A stretch of 5,027 bases of DNA from an uncultured Roseburia sp. (lineage in GTDB: Bacteria; Bacillota; Clostridia; Lachnospirales; Lachnospiraceae). The position numbers were made by a program, and so were the translations under genes. Of this stretch, positions 1 to 4,015 are shown piece by piece (the stretch's first letter is position 1; each line of letters begins with the position of its first letter). The DNA is taken from the NCBI GenBank assembly GCA_900756925.1, contig CAAELX010000058.1, forward strand, positions 1-5,027. The letters are read 5' to 3'. A model generated the notes under the pieces. The model ran no database searches and was not told the origin of the DNA. It saw nothing but the letters and a program-made list of their open reading frames with translations.

Positions 1-99
1 GCTGTTATGTTACCTGAATGGGGACTCATAGAAGTATCAGAGGGAGAAGAGAATGTGTATAATTATGTTGCAGAAGTTACCATTCCGGCAAAAAAAAAC
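1..99. repeat. Terminal direct repeat, copy 1 (circular overlap)
   Basis: These 99 bases match 4929-5027 without a difference, including a run of nine A's. The reading frame of the MmcB-like gene is conserved through the match and then runs on to a stop at 157-159. This is the usual sign of a circular molecule assembled past its own end. The unit length is then 4928 bp. Confidence 0.95.
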
Positions 100-159
100 C
101 AAGGAGTTTTGCGTGATCGGACATTATCAACAGCATTAATACGTTTCAGTATGTTGTAG
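1..159 (+). CDS. 3' end of the MmcB-like gene (continues from 5027 across the circular join)
   Basis: Frame 1 is open from the first base to the TAG at 157-159 and encodes residues 294-345 of the 345-aa protein that begins at 4050. Bases 1-99 are identical to 4929-5027 and in the same frame, so the piece unique to this end is codons 327-345. This stretch holds the end of the MmcB-like domain, including the short closing motif ALIRFSML, which resembles the C-terminus usual for MmcB-family proteins. It has no start codon or ribosome binding site of its own and should not be counted as a separate gene. The function is described under the entry at 4050. Confidence 0.9.
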   Translation, partial: AVMLPEWGLIEVSEGEENVYNYVAEVTIPAKKNQGVLRDRTLSTALIRFSML

Positions 160-166
160 ATAGTCA

Positions 167-194
167 CAGGAACTATAGCGCGCTATAGTTCCTG
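167..194. promoter_or_regulatory. 28-bp perfect palindrome just after the MmcB-like stop codon
   Basis: CAGGAACTATAGCG at 167-180 is followed directly by its exact reverse complement at 181-194. It starts 7 bp after the TAG of the MmcB-like gene. The central 18 bp (172-189) match the palindrome at 4016-4033 upstream of the same gene at 15 of 18 positions. The differences at positions 4 and 15 are paired, so symmetry is kept. No T-run follows, so it does not look like a simple intrinsic terminator. A protein-binding site is the better reading; a cruciform or transcript 3' end hairpin is possible. Confidence 0.6.
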
Positions 195-210
195 CACAAA
201 AAAGCACCCA

Positions 211-324
211 CCTATTAATACGAGAAAAAAATGAAAAAATCACTCGAAAAGTTGCACAAAATAATTTTTTATTTTTGTACAAAATTCTGAGTGATTTTTT
301 TCGGTTTCGCTCGTATATATTAGG
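211..324. terminator. Long nested stem-loop, probable bidirectional terminator
   Basis: Three nested arms pair across this stretch. The outer arms CCTA...ATACGAG (211-224) and CTCGTAT...TAGG (310-324) enclose a perfect 12-bp pair, AAAAAATCACTC (234-245) with GAGTGATTTTTT (289-300). An inner pair, TTGCACAAAA (252-261) with TTTTGTACAA (273-282), has one mismatch. The A-run on one side and T-run on the other give a stem followed by U's when read from either strand. It lies between two convergent genes, the MmcB-like gene on the plus strand and the rep/65-aa operon on the minus strand, exactly where a shared terminator is expected. Confidence 0.75.
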
Positions 325-367
325 GGAGTCTACGCAAAAATGGGCGAAATGGATTCTAGCGGAAAAA

Positions 368-565
368 TCATTTGTCCAGTAAGGGATTGACATATTTCTT
401 ATGCAGACTGTCCGCATAAGAAAATCCGTAGAGTTCGGACGCTGTGCGCTCTACATCAGCCATGCGTTTACGCGCTGACCACTGTTCATCTTCACTATGC
501 GCCGTCTGGAAGTCCAGAACAGCCAGTCTATACTGTTCATCAAGGTACGCTCTGTGATCGCTCAT
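368..565 (-). CDS. Small protein of unknown function, second gene of the rep operon
   Basis: A 65-aa protein that I do not recognise. ATG at 565 is preceded by AGGAGG (573-578) with 7 nt spacing, as good a site as that of rep. The gene starts 18 nt after the rep stop, so it is almost certainly co-transcribed and possibly translationally coupled. The sequence is rich in charged residues (Asp, Glu, Arg, Lys), has no cysteine, one tryptophan, and no signal peptide or membrane segment. It looks like a small soluble, mostly helical cytoplasmic protein. Its position suggests a role in replication or copy-number control, but that rests on context only. The C-terminal coding part contains a perfect 10-bp inverted repeat (395-404 and 414-423). 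It ends at TGA 368-370, just before the convergent terminator. Confidence 0.75.
   Translation of the reverse strand: MSDHRAYLDEQYRLAVLDFQTAHSEDEQWSARKRMADVERTASELYGFSYADSLHKKYVNPLLDK
395..423. repeat. 10-bp perfect inverted repeat inside the 65-aa gene
   Basis: TTTCTTATGC at 395-404 is the exact reverse complement of GCATAAGAAA at 414-423, separated by 9 bp. In the minus-strand transcript this forms a 10-bp hairpin in the coding region for about residues 48-57. It may slow or protect the mRNA end, or be a protein site. No function can be assigned from sequence. Confidence 0.5.
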
Positions 566-583
566 GATCTCACCTCCTATACA

Positions 584-1624
584 TCAGCCACCAATAACGT
601 CTTGCTCGATCATGCGGCAGAGATATGCATGTCTGTCTCTGATCGGCTTCTTTTGAGCCACCAGTCTAGCCCATTTCTGGCGCACATAATGGAATCTGTC
701 TATATCTAATCCATTTCCCATATCTGGCATTTTGTCTGGTGGTACAGTCTCTATCAGCGTGCGGAGTTGATGCATTTGTTCAGCAGAGAATCCCGCATCT
801 TTTAGCACACTCTCCCATAATTCGCCCTGCTGTGTTGTTATATCATCTATGGATAACTGCCCCGGAATTTGAGTATCAATGTGTGCTGCTAATGGCTCGA
901 CTACAAAATGCAATGCAACTACAGAACGTCCGCGTCTGATCGGTGCATATGAATACCTGCATTCGGTTCTGTCAGTCAATTCCTTGTGTATCTTCTTCAG
1001 GATTAAGTTGTTAAAGTGTTTGTATTGGGAATAGGTTTCTTCCTTGTCACAATTAAGAATTTCCTTTAAATCGGACACTGATATGTCCCATTCCCCCCGG
1101 AATCTATTACTCTCTAAATACATTAACATGATATAGCTGTATCTACTCTTCAATGCGGTTATACTACGGAGCTTATATCTCAGATATCCGAGATGCTCGA
1201 TATTGAATATATACCTCATAGCCTTTTGTGTACATTCGAGTTGCACAGTCCACAAGCCGTCCTCGTCTTGTTCCGGGACAGCTTCTTCAAACAGCGAAAT
1301 AATTCGATCACGTTTTTTTACAGTAGGATCAGGATCAGGAATTGTAACCACAGTTCCCACTAGATGCTGTAACCGAGACTCAAGATCTGGTTGGTTAATT
1401 CTAGTAACACCCAATATCTGCTCTAATTCGCCCTTGTTGAATATAACCATGCGTTTGTCCGGTTCATGGCTATTGATTCGTGAGAGATACGTGTCTAATA
1501 TTTTAAATTCAGATAATGTAAGTTGAGACTGCCAGAGAGCCATCAAGGGACGACTCTTCTGGACAGTTAATTTGGTACTGTCTCCCAGTCCGTCTATAGG
1601 GATTGGCTGTTTTCGTCTTGCCAC
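584..1624 (-). CDS. rep: Rep_3-family plasmid replication initiator (RepB/RepA-like)
   Basis: A 346-aa initiator of the Rep_3 type (PF01051, two winged-helix domains), which in this family binds origin iterons as a monomer and a promoter operator as a dimer. The first winged-helix region is about residues 20-145, with the family-like early segment LTLSEFKILDTYLSRIN. The second is about 150-245 and shows the typical pattern LKSRYSYIMLMYLE, then W-x-x-S-x-x-x-L-K near 179-187, then YKHFNNLILKKIHKEL. Residues 250-346 form an extra C-terminal region with a W/GF/L pattern of unknown role. The start is GTG at 1624, chosen because AGGAGG (1632-1637) sits 7 nt upstream and a consensus promoter lies just before it; the first in-frame Met is 28 codons later. 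Four iterons lie upstream. Rep is probably autorepressed at the inverted repeat 1655-1699. The 65-aa gene follows 18 nt downstream. Confidence 0.92.
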   Translation of the reverse strand: MARRKQPIPIDGLGDSTKLTVQKSRPLMALWQSQLTLSEFKILDTYLSRINSHEPDKRMVIFNKGELEQILGVTRINQPDLESRLQHLVGTVVTIPDPDPTVKKRDRIISLFEEAVPEQDEDGLWTVQLECTQKAMRYIFNIEHLGYLRYKLRSITALKSRYSYIMLMYLESNRFRGEWDISVSDLKEILNCDKEETYSQYKHFNNLILKKIHKELTDRTECRYSYAPIRRGRSVVALHFVVEPLAAHIDTQIPGQLSIDDITTQQGELWESVLKDAGFSAEQMHQLRTLIETVPPDKMPDMGNGLDIDRFHYVRQKWARLVAQKKPIRDRHAYLCRMIEQDVIGG

Positions 1625-1631
1625 AATATCA

Positions 1632-1637
1632 CCTCCT
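1632..1637 (-). promoter_or_regulatory. Ribosome binding site of rep
   Basis: Read on the minus strand, the sequence is AGGAGGTGATATT followed by GTG. The near-perfect Shine-Dalgarno match at 7 nt spacing decides the unusual GTG start. With the -10 box at 1649-1654, the 5' untranslated region is only about 20 nt. Confidence 0.85.
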
Positions 1638-1648
1638 GTTATATTACT

Positions 1649-1677
1649 ATTATAGCCTAAAGGTAATAATTTGTCAA
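1649..1677 (-). promoter_or_regulatory. Consensus sigma-A promoter of the rep operon
   Basis: On the minus strand TTGACA (1672-1677) and TATAAT (1649-1654) are separated by exactly 17 bp (1655-1671). Both hexamers and the spacing match consensus, so without repression this should be very strong. The spacer is filled by the promoter-proximal arm of the inverted repeat, and the -35 box lies in the loop, which implies control by a protein bound there. Confidence 0.9.
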
Positions 1678-1699
1678 ATATAAATTATTACCTTTAGGC
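1655..1699. promoter_or_regulatory. 18-bp inverted repeat, likely Rep dimer operator
   Basis: GCCTAAAGGTAATAATTT (1655-1672) and its exact reverse complement (1682-1699) flank a 9-bp centre. The arms contain AGGTAATA / TATTACCT, the core also found in each iteron. In well-studied Rep_3 plasmids (pPS10, pSC101) Rep dimers repress rep by binding an inverted repeat that overlaps the promoter and resembles the iterons. The same layout is seen here. That Rep itself binds it is inferred. Confidence 0.85.
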
Positions 1700-1706
1700 C
1701 TTTTTT

Positions 1707-1794
1707 GGAAGAACTCTATTACCTTTTTGGAAGAACTCTATTACCTTTTTGGAAGAACTCTATTACCTTTTTGGAAGAACTCTATTACCTTTAC
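1707..1794. repeat. Four 22-bp iterons (origin of replication)
   Basis: Four head-to-tail copies start at 1707, 1729, 1751 and 1773, each beginning GGAAGAACTCTATTACCTTT and with a period of exactly 22 bp. The first three are identical; the last differs only in its final two bases (AC instead of TT). The 22-bp period is about two helical turns, placing sites on one face of the DNA. Their core TATTACCT is shared with the rep operator. They lie directly upstream of rep, the usual place for the Rep binding array of an iteron-type origin. I see no clear DnaA box (TTATNCACA) next to them. Confidence 0.92.
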
Positions 1795-1833
1795 AGCCCG
1801 GAAGCGGCATAAAATGAGGTTTTTTTAGCCCCC

Positions 1834-1891
1834 GTAATCAAGAGGGTAATCAAGAGGGTAATCAAGTAGAGTAATCAAGCAATCAATCAAG
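1834..1891. repeat. Short 12-13-bp tandem repeats next to the iterons
   Basis: GTAATCAAGAGG occurs at 1834-1845 and 1846-1857, then diverged copies begin at 1858 and 1871 with GTAATCAAG. The trailing bases AATCAATCAAG (1881-1891) look like further decay of the same unit. They begin 40 bp beyond the last iteron, so they may be a second binding array or part of the unwinding region of the origin. The repeat is clear; the function is inferred. Confidence 0.7.
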
Positions 1892-1955
1892 GGACGATTT
1901 TGTATGTTGTAATTTGTCGATTTTTCTCGAAAAATTTTTTTCTGGAAGATCTGCA

Positions 1956-1978
1956 GGGGGTGGGCTTTGCCCTCCCCC
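1956..1978. repeat. GC-rich hairpin
   Basis: GGGGGTGGGC (1956-1965) pairs with GCCCTCCCCC (1969-1978) around a TTT loop, with one T-T mismatch. It is not followed by a T-run. It is the first of three consecutive strong hairpins and may be a replication or transfer structure. Confidence 0.6.
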
Positions 1979-1996
1979 TCACACACCCCCAACCCA

Positions 1997-2017
1997 GCAG
2001 GAGCGCCGCGCCCCTGC
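1997..2017. repeat. GC-rich hairpin
   Basis: GCAGGAGCG (1997-2005) pairs with CGCCCCTGC (2009-2017), with one mismatch and a CCG loop. It sits 18 bp beyond the preceding hairpin. Confidence 0.55.
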
Positions 2018-2044
2018 ACCCCGGAATCTCTCGCCGAGGGGCAG

Positions 2045-2075
2045 GAGGAATGGCACAAAAACGCTGCCATTCCTC
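2045..2075. repeat. Perfect 11-bp inverted repeat
   Basis: GAGGAATGGCA (2045-2055) and TGCCATTCCTC (2065-2075) are exact reverse complements with a 9-bp spacer. This geometry (about 10-bp arms, 9-bp spacer) is common at relaxase and recombinase sites but is not specific. No T-run follows. Its closeness to the two GC-rich hairpins makes it the most likely focus of any transfer origin here. Confidence 0.6.
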
Positions 2076-2269
2076 TGACCGGAATTGTGCGGCGCGTTCA
2101 TTCCGTCAAGGTCATTCGTTCCGGTATCCCTCCCACCTATCGGTGTGAGCATATCCTCACTACTTCCCCTGACTGCATTTTCCGCGCTAATGTAAGGAGC
2201 ATTACACTAATTCGATAATTTGATTACATCACAACTTTTCCCTGGCTACTGTATCTACAATACAGCGTG

Positions 2270-2316
2270 ATTCCGGCAGACGGGAACCCATGGGGAGCTG
2301 TCGGGTCTGCCGGAAT
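2270..2316. repeat. 12-bp perfect inverted repeat with palindromic centre
   Basis: ATTCCGGCAGAC (2270-2281) and GTCTGCCGGAAT (2305-2316) are exact reverse complements. The 23-bp centre contains the palindrome CCCATGGG (2287-2294). It lies in gene-free sequence, with the CCGATCGG motif at 2322 just downstream. The role is unknown. Confidence 0.6.
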
Positions 2317-2474
2317 AGCGTCCGATCGGGAGAACTGGGAGCCGATCAGAGACAAAATGTCTCCATACAGTCGGAATTTTTCGCACGCAGGACTACCGCA
2401 GGTTGTCCCAAGTGCGCTGCTGATCAGAAACCGATCAGACAGAAGAAACAATTTTTTCGAAAAGTTTTTTTGAA

Positions 2475-2502
2475 ATGACATATTATACTTGAAGATTAAA
2501 TT
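2475..2502 (+). promoter_or_regulatory. Possible promoter for the short ORF and recombinase leader
   Basis: ATGACA (2475-2480) and TAAATT (2497-2502), 16 bp apart, are the best -35/-10 pair in front of the ribosome binding site at 2511-2519. An alternative -10 is TATACT at 2484-2489 with no good -35. Both are weak matches. The placement fits a long leader transcript toward the recombinase, but the exact promoter is uncertain. Confidence 0.3.
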
Positions 2503-2525
2503 AGTGATGAAAGGAGGAGTTAAAC

Positions 2526-2594
2526 ATGAGGTTAATGTTAATTAACCACACAGCGGAAATTCAGCGACTACAACATGACCCACCGGAAAAGTAA
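2526..2594 (+). CDS. Possible 22-residue leader peptide
   Basis: ATG at 2526 follows AAAGGAGGAG (2510-2519) at a good spacing, a stronger ribosome binding site than that of the recombinase. The frame encodes 22 residues beginning MRLMLINHTAEIQ and ending HDPPEK, then TAA at 2592-2594. The peptide is soluble-looking, with no membrane segment, so it does not resemble a small hydrophobic toxin. I do not recognise it. It is separated from the recombinase by about 360 bp of strongly folded sequence, an arrangement that suggests a leader peptide whose translation affects downstream expression. There is no run of one amino acid of the kind seen in biosynthetic attenuators. Translation is not proven. 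Confidence 0.5.
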   Translation: MRLMLINHTAEIQRLQHDPPEK

Positions 2595-2752
2595 CGGTTC
2601 CGACCCATGTGACGAGTCACAGCACTATTGTCCGATCAGGAAGAGCCTGACCAGATACTTGCCATTTGTACAGCGCGTTTGATGACCGATCAGCGTGCGC
2701 CCACATTGTCCCCCCGGTTGGGAGAGGATACTATTGAGCAGAGGTAGTTAAT

Positions 2753-2795
2753 TTGTCCGAAGTAACACCCCGACAAGGGGTGTCACTTCGGACAA
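2753..2795 (+). repeat. Strong stem-loop in the recombinase leader
   Basis: TTGTCCGAAGT (2753-2763) pairs with ACTTCGGACAA (2785-2795). After one mismatch, ACACCCC (2765-2771) pairs with GGGGTGT (2777-2783), closing a GACAA loop. That is 18 of 19 base pairs. CCGACAG follows rather than a T-run, so it is not a standard terminator. Confidence 0.75.
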
Positions 2796-2801
2796 CCGAC
2801 A

Positions 2802-2902
2802 GCCGCCCCGTTTTAAAATTTTTGCCGGATTTCCGCGGCTTTTGGCAACATTTATTGTTGTCTAAAAGTTGTCGGAAATCCCGACAAAATTTCAGGGGCG
2901 GC
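2802..2902 (+). ncRNA. Long imperfect hairpin, candidate structured RNA or folded DNA site
   Basis: The base pair is GCCGCCCC (2802-2809) with GGGGCGGC (2895-2902). Inside, the arm containing GGATTTCCG (2824-2832) pairs with CGGAAATCC (2872-2880), continued outward by A/T pairs. At the tip CTTTTGGCAACA pairs with TGTTGTCTAAAAG apart from one bulge. A competing local fold exists: TTGTCGG (2869-2875) with CCGACAA (2881-2887). CCGACAG at 2796-2802 could also take that partner, so alternative folds are possible. This may be regulatory RNA in the recombinase mRNA or a recombination site in DNA. Confidence 0.5.
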
Positions 2903-2903
2903 G

Positions 2904-2944
2904 TTTCTGCAGAGAGAATGAAAGGTTCGTTTTTTCTGCAGAAA
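2904..2944 (+). promoter_or_regulatory. Hairpin abutting the recombinase ribosome binding site
   Basis: TTTCTGCAGA (2904-2913) can pair with TCTGCAGAAA (2935-2944), a 10-bp stem with a 21-nt loop. Its last bases are the A's of the AAAGGAG ribosome binding site (GGAG at 2945-2948), so the folded form would crowd or partly hide it. This would lower translation of the recombinase. Pairing is seen in sequence; regulation is inferred. Confidence 0.5.
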
Positions 2945-2957
2945 GGAGAGTTAGAAA

Positions 2958-3977
2958 ATGAGTCACAGTATCAGAAATCAATTACAGCAGAGCGTCTCTG
3001 CCGCCTGTCACCCAGGAGGTTCCAAAAGATCTGAACGGGGAAATCCGGGCAATGACTGGAAGATCTATTCCTGTGGGGGAGCTGACCCATCAAAAACGTA
3101 TGCAGGCTATCTCCGGGGACTAGCCGGGGAGCTGGGAACATGGATCCGGGAGAACTACCCGGATTGTAAAATGGCGTACCAAATAAGCCCCTCGATTTTG
3201 CAGGGATTCCTGAATTCTAAATCCGATCGGGGTGTGGCTGCGTCTACAATAAAAAAAGATCTGTCCGGAATCCGGAAATTAGAGAAATGTGTCAATCATC
3301 AATTCAAAAATGCCCGGATTGACTGGAAGACAGACACAATCCATGTCCCGGTGGGATGCCCGGAAGAGAAGCAGAGAGACAAGGTTATGGACGAAAAAAT
3401 ATACCGGGACGTACTGGGGGCAATGTCAAAAAAGACAGAGACGTACAAATCCCTGGTTCTGTCCAGGGTGGCAGGATTGAGAATCCGGGAAACATGCCTG
3501 GTACATCGGGAATGTGTCCACCTGGATGGTGGGCGGTATGGATATGGGTACATAACGCTCCGGTCAGGAGCTATAGACGGGGCTAAACATGGCAGACCAC
3601 GAAGCATAGATATATTAAGCGCGTCCGATCGAGATGCACTTCGGGAGATCTGCAAAGACGTGCGTCCCGGACAAACAATAATGCGAAAATCGGACGGAGA
3701 GCCGTACCGGGTGGATAGCGTACAGCGCGCAATCACGCGTGCGTGCGGTAAATTGGGAATCCGGGAGGACTGGTTACAGAACAAGAATCATGCAGTCAGA
3801 AAAGGATTCGCACAGCGCGCCTATGATACAGTGCGCCGGGAGACTGCAGAACAGGGCTGCAGCGAACAGGACAGCCGCCGTATGGCAGAGGATTACGTCT
3901 CAGATCAGCTCGGTCATGGAGTCGATCGAGCCGATCGGGAACGGTTACTAGACGTGTATATCGGAATTCGGTGGTGA
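2958..3977 (+). CDS. Tyrosine recombinase/integrase (phage integrase family)
   Basis: A 339-aa tyrosine recombinase of the PF00589 family, which cuts and rejoins DNA through a covalent 3'-phosphotyrosine. Residues about 45-115 look like the SAM-like core-binding domain, and about 140-339 form the catalytic domain. The full catalytic set is visible: Arg175 in VAGLRIRET, Lys210 in GAKHGRPR, His278 and Arg281 in HAVRKGFAQ, His320 in VSDQLGHG, and nucleophile Tyr334 in LLDVYIGIRW. Only five residues follow the tyrosine, a short tail. The first 40 residues are of unclear role. ATG at 2958 is supported by AAAGGAG (2942-2948). On a plasmid this small, likely jobs are resolving multimers to monomers or integrating into a chromosome. 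No excisionase gene is seen. The upstream structured leader suggests controlled expression. The MmcB-like gene starts 72 bp downstream on the same strand. Confidence 0.92.
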   Translation: MSHSIRNQLQQSVSAACHPGGSKRSERGNPGNDWKIYSCGGADPSKTYAGYLRGLAGELGTWIRENYPDCKMAYQISPSILQGFLNSKSDRGVAASTIKKDLSGIRKLEKCVNHQFKNARIDWKTDTIHVPVGCPEEKQRDKVMDEKIYRDVLGAMSKKTETYKSLVLSRVAGLRIRETCLVHRECVHLDGGRYGYGYITLRSGAIDGAKHGRPRSIDILSASDRDALREICKDVRPGQTIMRKSDGEPYRVDSVQRAITRACGKLGIREDWLQNKNHAVRKGFAQRAYDTVRRETAEQGCSEQDSRRMAEDYVSDQLGHGVDRADRERLLDVYIGIRW

Positions 3978-3993
3978 TTTTCCCGCTAAAAGA

Positions 3994-4002
3994 TGATATA
4001 AT
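3994..4002 (+). promoter_or_regulatory. Extended -10 promoter of the MmcB-like gene
   Basis: TGA followed by TATAAT (3997-4002) is a perfect -10 box with the TGN extension. The -35 position (GTGATT, 3974-3979, 17 bp spacing) is weak and overlaps the recombinase stop codon. The expected start of transcription is near 4009, so the palindrome at 4016-4033 falls just inside the transcript, a classic place for a repressor. Confidence 0.7.
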
Positions 4003-4015
4003 GAAATTAAGAAAT

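Larger units (their letters stand above)
1892..2525. other. Gene-free block between the origin and the recombinase leader
   Basis: No open frame here has a ribosome binding site and protein-like composition. What it holds: an A/T tract (CGAAAAATTTTTTT, 1928-1941) and a near-copy at 2458-2471; three GC-rich or perfect hairpins at 1956-2075; smaller pairs such as CTGTAT/ATACAG (2249-2265); a 12-bp inverted repeat at 2270-2316; and three CCGATCRG motifs (2322, 2342, 2431). Together with the iterons this is likely the remainder of the origin and possibly a transfer or single-strand replication site. No relaxase gene is present to support transfer. Confidence 0.55.
2595..2957 (+). other. Structured non-coding leader of the recombinase
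   Basis: No convincing coding frame is present. From left to right it contains a 14-bp palindrome TGTGACGAGTCACA (2608-2621), two CCGATCAG motifs (2632 and 2686), a small hairpin TCAGG/CCTGA (2636-2650), a 43-nt stem-loop (2753-2795), a roughly 100-nt long hairpin (2802-2902), and a 10-bp hairpin that abuts the recombinase ribosome binding site (2904-2944). I see no good promoter inside it, so the recombinase may be read from upstream. It could act as RNA, as a recombination site, or both. Confidence 0.55.

Noticed and set aside
136..417. Minus-strand open frame of 93 codons
   Set aside because: It runs through the terminator hairpin and the 28-bp palindrome, overlaps the well-supported 65-aa gene, and has composition driven by A/T runs.
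497..709. Plus-strand open frame opposite rep and the 65-aa gene
   Set aside because: It lies antisense to two genes that both have strong ribosome binding sites, and I see no known domain in its translation.
848..856. DnaA-box-like sequence TATGGATAA (reverse of TTATCCATA)
   Set aside because: It lies inside the rep coding region, about 850 bp from the iterons, and is a single near-match, so an origin role is unlikely.
1203..1526. Plus-strand open frame opposite rep
   Set aside because: Shadow of rep; serine/cysteine-rich translation with no domain.
1707..1794. Regular 22-bp repeats considered as a CRISPR array
   Set aside because: The repeats are directly adjacent with no spacers and lie upstream of a Rep_3 gene; they are iterons.
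1825..2070. Minus-strand open frame over the short tandem repeats
   Set aside because: Its C-terminus is only the translated repeat array (LDYP units) and its start lies in the 2045-2075 dyad; no coding signature.
1967..2218. Plus-strand frame of 83 codons, proline-rich start then a more protein-like stretch
   Set aside because: It needs a TTG start with no ribosome binding site, inside a GC-rich hairpin. The later part looks slightly protein-like and is worth a profile search, but I cannot support it.
2224..2481. Minus-strand open frame of 85 codons
   Set aside because: No ribosome binding site before its ATG; it runs through the A/T tract and the 12-bp dyad.
2753..3034. Plus-strand frame upstream of and overlapping the recombinase
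   Set aside because: It needs a TTG start, crosses the two large hairpins and has no ribosome binding site; the recombinase frame is far better supported.
3299..3784. Minus-strand open frame of 161 codons inside the recombinase
   Set aside because: Antisense shadow of a gene with a full catalytic residue set; no start signal.
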